Below are positions 38,194-47,508 of a stretch of DNA of 64,000 nucleotides, in pieces. A program made the position numbers and the translations under genes. Source of the DNA: Acidobacteriota bacterium. GTDB taxonomy: Bacteria > Acidobacteriota > Terriglobia > Bryobacterales > Bryobacteraceae. A model generated the notes under the pieces. It saw nothing but the letters and a program-made list of their open reading frames with translations. It was not told the origin of the DNA and ran no database searches. Numbering within the stretch: position 1 is the first letter of the stretch; each line of letters starts with the position of its first letter. The stretch covers positions 1 through 64,000 of the forward strand of contig JAPKZB010000073.1 in assembly GCA_026393985.1 (NCBI GenBank), written 5' to 3'.

Positions 38194-39045
38194 ATGAATT
38201 ATCGATTCGTGGTTACCGGGGACAGCCGGAGTTCGGTGAAGCAGTACCTGTTTGGTCAACTGCCTCTGTTCTCCCGCTACGCTCTGCGGCGGGCCACGGC
38301 CGACGGAGCGTGCCGCGTCGACGGCGAGATCGTCCCGGCCAGCTACCGTCTCCGCCCCGGTCAGGTGGTCGAATTCACGCTGGCGCCCGAGCCGCAGCGG
38401 ACGATTCTGGCCGAGGAGCAGCCGGTCGACATCCTCTTTGAAGACGAAGCGATTGTCGTGCTGAACAAGCCCGTCGGCATGCTCGTCCACCCCACGGCGC
38501 GGGAGCGCCACGGGACGGTGGCCAACGCGCTGCTCGGCCATTGGCGGGGCGAGAACCGGCGCCCTACCTTTCCGCACCGGTTGGACCGGGAGACCTCCGG
38601 GGTGCTGGTGGTGGCCAAAAGCACGGCCGCGGCCTGCGCCCTGGCGCTGCAGTTTGAAAACCGGCAGGTGCAGAAGCGATACGTGGCGCTGGTGGCGGGT
38701 GAGGTGGGGGCGCCGCGCGAGATCGACGCGCCGATCGGCCGGCGGGGCGGGGAGATGCCGCCGTGGCGGATCTGTCCGGAGGGGCGGGCGGCTTTGTCGC
38801 GGCTCACGCCCGTGCGGGCGATGGGGGGGGCGACGCTGGTGGACTTGGAGCCGGTCACGGGGCGGACCAACCAGCTACGGATCCACTGTGCTTCGATTGG
38901 CCATCCGATTGTGGGGGACCGGCTGTACGGCGGGCCTCCGGCGGAGCGGCTGTTTTTGCACGCGCGGCGGATCGGGTTCCGGCATCCGGTGACGGGTGAG
39001 GCGATGACGGTGGAGAGCCCGCCGATTGACTTTAAATTGAAATAA
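38194..39045 (+). CDS. RluA/RluD-family pseudouridine synthase
   Basis: VVLNKPVGMLVHPTARERHGTVANALLGHW; PTFPHRLDRETSGVLVVAKS; GRTNQLRIHCASIGHPIVGDRLYGG. Confidence 0.93.
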   Translation: MNYRFVVTGDSRSSVKQYLFGQLPLFSRYALRRATADGACRVDGEIVPASYRLRPGQVVEFTLAPEPQRTILAEEQPVDILFEDEAIVVLNKPVGMLVHPTARERHGTVANALLGHWRGENRRPTFPHRLDRETSGVLVVAKSTAAACALALQFENRQVQKRYVALVAGEVGAPREIDAPIGRRGGEMPPWRICPEGRAALSRLTPVRAMGGATLVDLEPVTGRTNQLRIHCASIGHPIVGDRLYGGPPAERLFLHARRIGFRHPVTGEAMTVESPPIDFKLK

Positions 39046-39121
39046 AAAGATTTGCACTCTGGGTGTAAATCCCAACATCTCCTGTAGCGAGTGGGGAACC
39101 CCTCACTGAGGAGATTTGAAA

Positions 39122-39607
39122 ATGAAAAAGATTGCTTTGTACGCGGCTCTGCTGGGCCTTCCCTTGGTTGTGACGGCGGGTCGGGCTTCGGCCGCCGACA
39201 TTGTGGACACGGCCGTGGCGGCCGGTTCGTTCAAGACCCTGGTGGCGGCCGTGAAGGCCGCCGGACTGGTGGAGACCTTGAAGGGCGTGGGTCCTTTCAC
39301 GGTATTTGCTCCCACGGACGAGGCGTTTGCCAAGCTGCCCGCCGGAACGCTCGATTCGCTGCTGAAGCCGGAGAATAAAGCCAAGCTGGCCGCGATTCTG
39401 ACCTACCACGTGGTGGCGGGTAAGGTGATGGCGGCGGACGTGGTGAAGATCAAGTCGGCCAAGTCTGTACAGGGCGGCCCGATTGCCGTGAAGGCCAAAG
39501 GCGGGAAGGTCACGCTGAACGGGCTTTCGCAGGTAGTGAAGACGGACATTGGCACGGATAACGGCGTGATTCACGTGATCGATACCGTGATCCTGCCCAA
39601 GCTGTAA
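39122..39607 (+). CDS. secreted fasciclin-domain protein
   Basis: signal peptide; [69 protein letters not shown]. Confidence 0.95.
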   Translation: MKKIALYAALLGLPLVVTAGRASAADIVDTAVAAGSFKTLVAAVKAAGLVETLKGVGPFTVFAPTDEAFAKLPAGTLDSLLKPENKAKLAAILTYHVVAGKVMAADVVKIKSAKSVQGGPIAVKAKGGKVTLNGLSQVVKTDIGTDNGVIHVIDTVILPKL

Positions 39608-39630
39608 CCACGGTTGACCTCGAGCCTAAA

Positions 39631-39669
39631 AAAACAAAACGGAGCCCTCGCGGGGCTCCGTTTTGTTTT
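39631..39669. terminator. strong bidirectional hairpin terminator
   Basis: perfect 17-bp stem aaaacaaaacggagccc / gggctccgttttgtttt, 5-nt loop, between convergent fasciclin and peroxiredoxin genes. Confidence 0.9.
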
Positions 39670-39721
39670 GCAGGAGAGGGCGCCGGGAGCCGTGCGGGCG
39701 GCTCCCGGACGCTGGTGTCGC

Positions 39722-40249
39722 TTACTTCTTCTTGAGCCGCGAACAGACCGCCGCCGTGGCTTCGTTATGCGCGGCGGGTTTGGGATCGGCGACGATTTCG
39801 ATGATCTTCCCCTCCTTGTCAATCACGAAGGTGGTGCGGCTGGCGATGCCACGCTCCTCCATCAGCACGCCGTAGGCCTTGGCCGTGGCGCGATTCGGGA
39901 AGTCGCTCAGCAGGGGAAACGCCAGGCCAAGATCATCCGAGAACCGTTTGAGGGATGGGGCGGCGTCCACGCTGATACCGAACAGCTGGGTTTCCGACTC
40001 ATTTATCGTTTGGATTCCAGCCTGGAATCCTTTCATTTCCGCCGTTCAACCACCGGTAAACGCCAGCGGGAAGAAGGCAAGGACAACGTTTTGTTTGCCT
40101 TTGAAATCCGCGAGCGAGAACGATTTGCCGGGAACGGAGGAGGGCAGTTTCTCAAAGCCGGGTGCCATGTCGCCGACTTTGAGGTGGGTCTTTCCGCCCT
40201 GGGCAAGAAGCGCAGTGGCGGCGACCAGACTCAATAGTAGAGTTTTCAT
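39722..40249 (-). CDS. secreted peroxiredoxin (AhpC/TSA family), candidate selenoprotein with in-frame TGA = Sec68
   Basis: MKTLLLSLVAATALLAQGGKTHLKVGDMAPGFEKLPSS...VVLAFFPLAFTGG-U-TAEMKGFQAGIQ...FGISVDAAPSLKRFSDDLGLAFPLLSD...; both halves in the same frame, separated only by TGA at 40046-40048; SD-like AGAGG upstream of ATG 40249. Confidence 0.85.
40012..40030 (-). promoter_or_regulatory. candidate bacterial SECIS hairpin
   Basis: sense-strand GGATTCCA-GGC-TGGAATCC, perfect 8-bp stem starting 15 nt after the TGA; apical loop begins with G. Confidence 0.7.
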
Positions 40250-40299
40250 AGTGGACCTCTCCGCCTTATAGTCTAGTGGAGGAGAGCGCCGGTTGGGAA

Positions 40300-41652
40300 C
40301 TACCAGGGGAGCGGGAGATTGAGGATTTCGTTGCCGCCGGCTTTGGCGCGGACGGTTTGCCGCAGCGTCTTTCCCTCGCCGAGAAAGACGACCCATTCGT
40401 AGGTGCGGGCGACTTTCGATTCGATTTCGAGGCGGAGGAACTCGGCGGAGGGGCCGGCGTGGACCTGCGAGATATCCTCGTGGTCCGACTCCCAGAGGAA
40501 GAATTCGGCGCCGAGTTTGGGGGTGTAGTGGAGGCGGACGGTGTCGCCTTCGGCGAGGGGAAGGATGGCTCCGTTGCGCAGAAAGAAGATGGGCGTGGCG
40601 GCGTCGCCGGTGACTTCGATGGTCTGGCGGCCCTGGTGGGTGATGCCGGTGCGGAGGTCGGTCCAGTTGCCGCGGGGCAGGTAGACGGTGCGTTTGGGTC
40701 CATTGCAGAGGGGCGCCACGAGCAACTCGTCGCCGAGCAGGTACTCGTCGGCGCGTTCGCGGGCCGCGGCCTCGGTGGGGTACTGCAGGGGCAGGGGATG
40801 GATGATGGGATAGCCGCGGTCGCGGACCTCCTGCAGGTAGGTGACGAGGAAGATGCGGAGGCGTTCGCGCCAGGCGGGGTTGGCGAGGGGCTGGTCCCGG
40901 TAGACCATGGGGAGGCCGGCGGCGAAGGCTTCTGAGGCGGCGGGGTAGTGGTCGAGGTTGACGGCGGGGACGGTGGTGCCGGAAAGGGAAGCATGGACGA
41001 GGGAGTGGACGAGGGCGCAGGCATCGGGCTGTTTGTCGATGCGGCGGGCGTAGCGCGGGACGTTGCGGGTGGCGAGGAGTTCGACGTCGGTGGGCGAGTA
41101 GTCGATGGCGGCCCCGGTTTTGAAGCGCTCGTCGTAGATCTCTTTGGGGGTGGGGCCGTAGTGGAAGAGGTATTCGAGGCGATCGGCGCCGGCGATGGTG
41201 GTGCGGGCGAGGGTCTTGTTGGTGGCGGCGAGGTCGAAGCGGTAACGGCCGTAGCTTTTGTGGTCGAGGGCGTAGCCGGCGGTGGAGAGGAGGAAGGGCG
41301 ATTGCGTCGCGATTTCGCGGCCGCGGGAGGCGAGGCGGGCATCGGGCCGGGGGCCGAGGCCGAAGAACTCTTCGTCGGCGGGGGCGTGGCGGCTGAGCAG
41401 GATGTCGCCGTTGACGCGGCGCGCCGGGGCGGCTTCGGCCAGCAGTACCTTGCCGCTGGAGACGGCGAGGACGGTGAGCTGGCCGGTCTGGCTGATGCGG
41501 ACGATCAGGTGTTCGGACTTGAGCTCCTGGTTCTGGGCCGGACCGGGGGAGGCGCCCCAGGTGCGGATGAACTTGAAGGTCGACGGGGTGAGGAAGTCAA
41601 AGTCGATTTTGCCGTCGGCGAGCGGGAGGGTGAGGAAGAGGGCGAGCCACAT
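40300..41652 (-). CDS. GH31-like protein lacking most of the catalytic barrel
   Basis: N-domain EEFFGLGPRPDARLASRGREIATQSPFLLSTAGYALDHKSYGRYRFDL, LEYLFHYGPTPKEIYDERFKTGA; C-part RLRIFLVTYLQEVRDRGYPIIHPLPLQYP...ADEYLLGDELLVAPL. Confidence 0.7.
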   Translation of the reverse strand: MWLALFLTLPLADGKIDFDFLTPSTFKFIRTWGASPGPAQNQELKSEHLIVRISQTGQLTVLAVSSGKVLLAEAAPARRVNGDILLSRHAPADEEFFGLGPRPDARLASRGREIATQSPFLLSTAGYALDHKSYGRYRFDLAATNKTLARTTIAGADRLEYLFHYGPTPKEIYDERFKTGAAIDYSPTDVELLATRNVPRYARRIDKQPDACALVHSLVHASLSGTTVPAVNLDHYPAASEAFAAGLPMVYRDQPLANPAWRERLRIFLVTYLQEVRDRGYPIIHPLPLQYPTEAAARERADEYLLGDELLVAPLCNGPKRTVYLPRGNWTDLRTGITHQGRQTIEVTGDAATPIFFLRNGAILPLAEGDTVRLHYTPKLGAEFFLWESDHEDISQVHAGPSAEFLRLEIESKVARTYEWVVFLGEGKTLRQTVRAKAGGNEILNLPLPW

Positions 41653-42825
41653 TTAGATCAGGAGCATTTGTTCTTGCTTTTCGCCGGTGACGCGGGCGGC
41701 GGTATCGCCGATGAAGAGATTGACTTCCGAGCGAATGCCGAACTCGGGCAGGTAGATGCCGGGTTCGACCGAGAAGCAGGTCCAGGGGATGACGCGGCGT
41801 TCGTCGTGGGTTTCGAGGTTGTCCATGTTGGCGCCGGAGCCGTGGACCTCTTCGCCGATGGAGTGGCCGGTGCGATGGACGAAGTATTCGGCCAGGCCGT
41901 GTTCGCGGATGTGGCCGCGGCAGGCGTCGTCGACTTCGTAGCCGTAGAGGGGCTGGCCGTTGGCGATAGTGGTCTGCACTTTGGCGATGGCGGCGTCGCG
42001 GGCGCCGGCGACGATGGAGAAGATGTTTTGGACGTTTGAGGGGATTTCGTGGTCGGTATAGCCGGTCCAGGTGATGTCGTAGTAGACCGAGCCGGGGCGG
42101 GCGAGTTTGGCCCACATGTCGATGAGGACGACGTCGCCTTGCTCGATGGGGGCGCTGTTTTCGGGGTGGGGTTCGTAGTGGGGGTTCGAGCAGTTGGCGT
42201 TGACGGCGACGATGGGGCCGTGGTCGGTGTAGAGGCCGGCGCGTTCAAAGGCCTGGCGGATGAAGGCGGCGATGGTCCATTCGTTGACGAGTTCACGGCC
42301 GCGGAGGCGGTCGCCGATCTCTTCAAAGGCGCGGCGGCGGATCTCATCGACGAGCTGGCCGGCGGCGAGATGGGAGTCGAGTTTGTCCTGCGTCCAGCGG
42401 GCTTCGAAGTACTGGACGAGATTGGCCGAGGAGGCGACTTCGACGCCGCGGGCGCGGACGAGTTCGACGGTGCCGGCGTCGACCATGGCGACGTAGGGGA
42501 TGGCGCAGTCGGGCGAATACTGCATGGCGACGCGGCGGCAGCCGGCGAGGAGGGTGGCGAGGCCGTCGACCTGGGTGGCCCAGCTGGAATAGACATGGGT
42601 GACGCCGGGCAGGGCGCCGAGCATGTTGCGCTCGATGCGGTGTTCGAGCTTGCGCGGCTCGCCGTGGGCGGGGATGAGGTAGTACCAGCGGCGGCTGGGC
42701 GTGCGGGGCGGGTCGAAATTCAGGATGCGGTAGGCGAGGGGGTCTCGGAGGTGGTGGTCGAAGAAGAGCCAGCCGTCGAGGTTTTCTTCGCGGAGCGCGG
42801 CCTGAATGGCGGAGAGATTGGTCAT
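41653..42825 (-). CDS. M24 family Xaa-Pro peptidase
   Basis: VLIDMWAKLARPGSVYYDITWTGY; VDDACRGHIREHGLAEYFVHRTGHSIGEEVHGSGANMD; FSVEPGIYLPEFGIRSEVN. Confidence 0.93.
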   Translation of the reverse strand: MTNLSAIQAALREENLDGWLFFDHHLRDPLAYRILNFDPPRTPSRRWYYLIPAHGEPRKLEHRIERNMLGALPGVTHVYSSWATQVDGLATLLAGCRRVAMQYSPDCAIPYVAMVDAGTVELVRARGVEVASSANLVQYFEARWTQDKLDSHLAAGQLVDEIRRRAFEEIGDRLRGRELVNEWTIAAFIRQAFERAGLYTDHGPIVAVNANCSNPHYEPHPENSAPIEQGDVVLIDMWAKLARPGSVYYDITWTGYTDHEIPSNVQNIFSIVAGARDAAIAKVQTTIANGQPLYGYEVDDACRGHIREHGLAEYFVHRTGHSIGEEVHGSGANMDNLETHDERRVIPWTCFSVEPGIYLPEFGIRSEVNLFIGDTAARVTGEKQEQMLLI

Positions 42826-44276
42826 TTGATGCCTCCCATCATGGTACGAAGCGGTTTGATAAAAAGAGCGAGCAGGAGGCCGGCGGCGATGGCGAAGGCG
42901 CCGACGTAGCCGAAGAGCGTGTCGAGGGGCATGCTTTCATAGAAGCCGGCGAGGCGGCCGCCGATATAGTTGCCGACGCTGGTGGCCAGGAACCAGACGC
43001 CCATGATGACGCCGACCACTTTGGCCGGGGCGAGTTTCGTCATGGCGCTGAGGCCGACGGGGCTGAGGCAGAGTTCGCCGATAGTATGGAGCAGATAGGT
43101 TCCGGTGAGCCAGAGCGGGGAGACCTTGGCGCCGGAGGCGGCGAGGGCGGCGGCCGGCATCAGGGCCACGAAGCCGGCGCCGCCGAAGACGAGGCCAAGG
43201 ACGAACTTGGCCGGGACCGAGGGTTCTTTGGGGCCGAGCTTGATCCATAGCCAGCCGAACAGCGGGGCGAGGGCGATGAGGAAGATGGAATTAAGGGCCT
43301 GGAACCAGGTGGACGGGAAGGGAAGGCCGAGGAGCTGGTTGTCGGTTTTTTCGTCGGCGAAGAGGTTGAGCGTGGAGCCGGCCTGTTCAAACGAAGACCA
43401 GAAGATGGCGGCGACCAGGAACAGGACGAAGATGACGAGGATGCGCCTACGTTCGGCCGGGGTCCAGGGGCCGAAGTAGACGCCGGCGAAGACGACGCCG
43501 ATGACCGCCATGAGCAGGACGCCGAGGGCGTCGGCGAGTTGGGTGACCGTGGCGGCGATGACGCCGGAGCCGATCAGCAGCGGGACGCCGAGCAGCACGG
43601 CGAGGCCGACCCAGAGATAACGCTTCTGCGTGGCGGCTTCGGCGGGGGAGGAGAACGGGGCGGCGTGAAGCCCGGCTTGGCCGAGGTGCTTGCTGCCGAG
43701 GAGGAACTGGATGAGGCCGAGCGTCATGCCGGCGCCGACGACGAGGAAGGCGAGGCGCCATTCGATCATCTGGCCCACATAGCCGCAGACGAGGGGAGCG
43801 AAGAAGGCCCCGATGTTGATGCCCATGTAATAGATGGAAAAGCCGGCGTCGCGGCGGTTGTCGCCGGGTTCGTAGAGGGAGCCGACCAGCGTGGAGACGT
43901 TGGGCTTGAGCAGCCCGGTGCCGAGGCTGACGAGGGTGAGGCCGAGATAGAACATTTCGACCGAGGGCGCGGCGAGGCAGAAGTTGCCGATGGCGATGCC
44001 GGCGCCGCCGTAGAGGACGGCCTTGCGCTGGCCGAGGAAGCGGTCGGCGAGCCAGCCGCCGGGGATGCTCATCAGATAGACGAGCGAGACGACCATGCCG
44101 TAGACGGCGGCGCCTTTGCCTTTGTCGAACTGCAGGCCGGTAGGGGAGATCATGTACAGCAGCAGGAGCGCGCGCATGCCGTAGTAGCTGAAGCGTTCCC
44201 ACATTTCGGTGAAGAAGAGGGTGGCCAAGCCCCGGGGGTGGCCGAAGAATCGGGTGTCTAAGTTCGCCGTCGCCAT
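42822..44276 (-). CDS. POT/PTR family peptide MFS transporter
   Basis: FFTEMWERFSYYGMRALLLLYM; GGWLADRFLGQRKAVLYGG; FSIYYMGINIGAFFAPLVCGYVG. Confidence 0.95.
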   Translation of the reverse strand: MATANLDTRFFGHPRGLATLFFTEMWERFSYYGMRALLLLYMISPTGLQFDKGKGAAVYGMVVSLVYLMSIPGGWLADRFLGQRKAVLYGGAGIAIGNFCLAAPSVEMFYLGLTLVSLGTGLLKPNVSTLVGSLYEPGDNRRDAGFSIYYMGINIGAFFAPLVCGYVGQMIEWRLAFLVVGAGMTLGLIQFLLGSKHLGQAGLHAAPFSSPAEAATQKRYLWVGLAVLLGVPLLIGSGVIAATVTQLADALGVLLMAVIGVVFAGVYFGPWTPAERRRILVIFVLFLVAAIFWSSFEQAGSTLNLFADEKTDNQLLGLPFPSTWFQALNSIFLIALAPLFGWLWIKLGPKEPSVPAKFVLGLVFGGAGFVALMPAAALAASGAKVSPLWLTGTYLLHTIGELCLSPVGLSAMTKLAPAKVVGVIMGVWFLATSVGNYIGGRLAGFYESMPLDTLFGYVGAFAIAAGLLLALFIKPLRTMMGGIK

Positions 44277-45448
44277 TCAATCTCCGTTCGCAACTGCACC
44301 ATGCCCGCCGTATCCTTGGGGTCGATGACGGCAAAGGTCAACACATCGTCAATCCAGTCCTGGCTGGTCCCATCCCAGTGCTGCGTGGCAACCGTCAGTG
44401 TATATTCCTGGCGGCTCAGCAGGCAATCGAAGCGGAAATCGAGTTCGATGACTTCGCCGGCTTGGACGGGGCCGAGAGGGCGCTGTTCGACGCGGGTGTT
44501 GGTGCCGTAGACGTCGAGACCCATGCGGTTGCGGATGAGCATGCCGAAGATGGGGTTGTCGCAGTCGACCAGAAAGCGGGCGGTGATGCGGATGGTGGCG
44601 GGTTGGTGGGAGTGGAGGGCGGTGGCGGGTTGGCCGAGGTGGTTGAGCAGGACGACCGATTCGATTTTGCTGTGTTCATCGCCGTGGCGGTAGCTGCCAA
44701 GGGGGGTGGCGGCGTCGCGGAGCTGGAGTTCGTGGACGAGGCCGACGTAGCGGTTGACGACGTCGTTGGGGGTGCCGACGGCGACGACTTCGCCGTGGAG
44801 CAGGAGCGCGGCGCGGGTGGCGAGGCGCTTGACCATGCCGAGGTCGTGCGAGACGAACAGGATGGTGATGCCACGTTCTTTGAGCTCTTCGAGTTTGTGG
44901 ATGCAGCGGTTGGCGAAGATGGCGTCGCCGACGGCGAGGGCTTCGTCGACGATGAGGATTTCCGGGTCGACGTGGATGGCGGTGGCGAAGGCGAGGCGGA
45001 CGTACATGCCGCTGGAATACTCTTTGACGGGCCGGTCCATGAAGTCGCCGATTTCGGCGAAGGCGGCGATGGCGGGGAAGGCGGCTTCGATGGCGGGGCG
45101 GGAGAGGCCGAGGATTTCGCCGTTGAGGAGGACGTTTTCGCGGCCGGTGAATTCGGGGTTGAAGCCGGCGCCGAGTTCGAGCAGGGCAGCGATGCGGCCG
45201 GCGGCGACGACGCGGCCGCGGGTGGGTTGCATGATGCCGGCGACGATCTGCAGCAGGGTGCTTTTGCCTGAGCCATTGGGCCCGACGAGGGCGAAGACTT
45301 CTCCGGCTTCGACGGTGAGGTTGATGTCGCGGAGGGCCCAGAACTCTTTGGGGCGAATTTCGTCGAGGAAGGGCAGGGCGGCTAGCAGGCGGTCGGCGGG
45401 CCGGGCGAACAGGGGGTAGATTTTAGAAACGTGTTGGATGGAGACCAA
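44258..45448 (-). CDS. ABC transporter ATP-binding protein, polysaccharide export Wzt-like
   Basis: FALVGPNGSGKSTLLQIVAGIMQPTRG; VKEYSSGMYVRLAFATAIHVDPEILIVDEALAVGD; Wzt-like C-terminal beta-sandwich domain. Confidence 0.92.
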   Translation of the reverse strand: MVSIQHVSKIYPLFARPADRLLAALPFLDEIRPKEFWALRDINLTVEAGEVFALVGPNGSGKSTLLQIVAGIMQPTRGRVVAAGRIAALLELGAGFNPEFTGRENVLLNGEILGLSRPAIEAAFPAIAAFAEIGDFMDRPVKEYSSGMYVRLAFATAIHVDPEILIVDEALAVGDAIFANRCIHKLEELKERGITILFVSHDLGMVKRLATRAALLLHGEVVAVGTPNDVVNRYVGLVHELQLRDAATPLGSYRHGDEHSKIESVVLLNHLGQPATALHSHQPATIRITARFLVDCDNPIFGMLIRNRMGLDVYGTNTRVEQRPLGPVQAGEVIELDFRFDCLLSRQEYTLTVATQHWDGTSQDWIDDVLTFAVIDPKDTAGMVQLRTEIEWRRRT

Positions 45449-45482
45449 CCGGAAACCTCTTTACTCCAGTATCGGGGCAGAG

Positions 45483-46964
45483 TTACGGTTTGTCGATGAT
45501 GCGGTCGTAGCGGAGTTCGCCTCCTTTGAGGACCTTGACGCCGCCCCAGCCGCGGTCGAGGCGCGGGGGGCCGACCTGCTTTTCCATGCGGCTGAATACT
45601 TCACGCATCCTGGCGACGAGGTCCGGGTGCGCGGCGGCGACGTCGTGCTGTTCAGCGGGGTCGGTGGCGAGGTGGAAGAGCATGTTTTCGCGGGCGGGGT
45701 CGCCGGTGGTGACGCCGGGGTGCATGGTGGGCCGGGCCTGTTCGTAGGGGGCGAGGAGGGTGACGCCGTCGGGGCCGCGCGGGTCGACGTAGCGGTCGGG
45801 GTCGGGGATGCCGCCGGCGAGGCCGGGGCCGGGCTTGCGGACGTGGAGTTTCCAGGGGCCCATGCGGAGGGCGGAGAGGTTGGCGCCGCTCATGACGAAG
45901 AGGGCTTCGTGCGGGGAGGGGGCGCGGGGTGTGGTCATGAGGCCGAAGATGTTTTTGCCGTCGATGGTCCGGCCGGCGGGCAGCGGAGCGCCGGCTAGGG
46001 CGGCGAGGGTGGGGAGGAGGTCGATGACGCTGGCCATTTCGCTGGTGCGCAGGCCGGCGGGGATGCGGCCGGGCCAGCGGGCGAGGAGCGGGACGCGGAC
46101 GCCGCCTTCAAAAGGCGAGCCTTTCATGCCGCGCAGGCCGCCGGTGCTGCCGCCGAAGGTGGCGCCGTTATCGGAGGTGAACAGGACGAGCGTGTTGTCG
46201 TCGAGGCCGAGCGCCTTGAGCTTGGCGAGGATCTGGCCGACGGACCAGTCGAGTTCGGCGATGACGGCGGCGTAAAGGTTGGCGGGGTCGCCCTTGGTGT
46301 AGAAATCCTGCGAGGCGGCCAGGGGCTTGTGGGGCATGGCGTGGGGCAGGTAGAGGAAGAAGGGCCGGGCTTTGTTGCGGTCGAGGAAGGCGAGGGCGCG
46401 CTCGGTGTACTTGCGCGTGAGTTCAGACTGGGCGATGGGGTATTCGACCACGGTTTCGTTTTCGACGAGCTGGACGGGGCGCATGTCGTTCGAGTAGGGG
46501 ATGCCGTAGTATTCGTCGAAGCCCTGTGAGCGCGGCAGGGTGGTGGCCTGGTGGCCCAGATGCCATTTGCCGAGGATCGAGGTAGCGTAGCCGAGGGGCT
46601 TCAACACTTCGGCGATCGTTACTTCCTCGGGCGGCAGGGCGAGTTCGTTGATGCCCGAGTCGGGGGCGGGGTTGCCGGTGATGGTGGTGCGGAAGGGGTA
46701 GCGCCCGGTGAGCAGCGCCGACCGGGAGGGGGCGCAGAAGGGCATGGGGACGTAGAAGTCGGTGAACAGGGCGCCTTCGTCGGCCATGCGATCGAGGTGG
46801 GGGGTGGCGTTGCGGGCCGAGCCGTAGCAGGCGAGGTCGCCGTAGCCGAGGTCGTCGGCGAAGATGACGATGAAGTTCGGCTTGGGGGGCTGGGGCCGCG
46901 CGGGACGTTGGGCCCAGGCCGCGGCGCCGCCGAGGAGCAGGAGCATGTCCCGACGGGTGGTCAT
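45483..46964 (-). CDS. arylsulfatase-type sulfatase
   Basis: NFIVIFADDLGYGDLACYG; FCAPSRSALLTGRYPFR (CxPSR formylglycine motif); GKWHLGH. Confidence 0.95.
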   Translation of the reverse strand: MTTRRDMLLLLGGAAAWAQRPARPQPPKPNFIVIFADDLGYGDLACYGSARNATPHLDRMADEGALFTDFYVPMPFCAPSRSALLTGRYPFRTTITGNPAPDSGINELALPPEEVTIAEVLKPLGYATSILGKWHLGHQATTLPRSQGFDEYYGIPYSNDMRPVQLVENETVVEYPIAQSELTRKYTERALAFLDRNKARPFFLYLPHAMPHKPLAASQDFYTKGDPANLYAAVIAELDWSVGQILAKLKALGLDDNTLVLFTSDNGATFGGSTGGLRGMKGSPFEGGVRVPLLARWPGRIPAGLRTSEMASVIDLLPTLAALAGAPLPAGRTIDGKNIFGLMTTPRAPSPHEALFVMSGANLSALRMGPWKLHVRKPGPGLAGGIPDPDRYVDPRGPDGVTLLAPYEQARPTMHPGVTTGDPARENMLFHLATDPAEQHDVAAAHPDLVARMREVFSRMEKQVGPPRLDRGWGGVKVLKGGELRYDRIIDKP

Positions 46965-47016
46965 TGGAAGCCGATTCTATATCAGGCGGGGGCGGAAAGG
47001 GGTTGAGTTCAGCGAT

Positions 47017-47499
47017 ATGCTCGTAGAGATGGGTAACGGGGGGAAGGTGAAAACGGCGGTGATTCCGCGGCGGACGGCGGAGGCACTGCTGCGCGCGGTG
47101 GACTGGTTGACGGAGCAGGAGGTGGATTTCCAGGTGACAGGGGACACGGCGGCGCGGTTTTACGGGGCGAAGCTGAAGGTGCGGGAGATTGAGTTGACGG
47201 TGACGGCGAGTACGCTCGAACGGCTGGGCGGGGAGGTGGAGTGGCAGCGGGACGAACGGTGGGAGCGGTTGACGCTTGAGCGGGACGGGGTGCGGCTGGT
47301 GGCGAGCGCGGCGCGGTGTTGGGAGGCGCGGCGGGGGCGGTGGACCGCGGTGCGGGCCGACCTGCGGCACAACACGTGGATTGATTTTCAGGGCCGCCAC
47401 ATTCCGTTTGAAACGCGCGGCCCTTTGATGCGGCGCTATGAGCGCCTGGGCGAGGATGAACCGGTGCGGCAGATGCTGGCCGGCAGCCACTGCAGTTAG
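47017..47499 (+). CDS. hypothetical nucleotidyltransferase-like protein
   Basis: ALLRAVDWLTEQEVDFQVTGDTAARFYGAKLKVREIELTV pattern; ATG at 47017. Confidence 0.5.
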   Translation: MLVEMGNGGKVKTAVIPRRTAEALLRAVDWLTEQEVDFQVTGDTAARFYGAKLKVREIELTVTASTLERLGGEVEWQRDERWERLTLERDGVRLVASAARCWEARRGRWTAVRADLRHNTWIDFQGRHIPFETRGPLMRRYERLGEDEPVRQMLAGSHCS

Positions 47500-47508
47500 T
47501 CTCCGCAG

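Noticed and set aside
32100-38200. Possible CRISPR array near the csm operon
   Set aside because: Read through the intergenic regions; the only direct repeat is the two-copy 33-bp coding duplication in the small peptide gene (15-bp gap), which is explained by codon-level duplication and is too few copies for an array.
39722-40396. Peroxiredoxin as a simple pseudogene
   Set aside because: The single stop is TGA exactly at the catalytic Cys position, followed by a SECIS-like hairpin, and the frame is otherwise intact; recoding is the better explanation.
40266-41342. 358-aa Ser/Pro/Ala/Thr-rich ORF overlapping the GH31-like gene
   Set aside because: Out-of-frame same-strand ORF with typical high-GC low-complexity composition.
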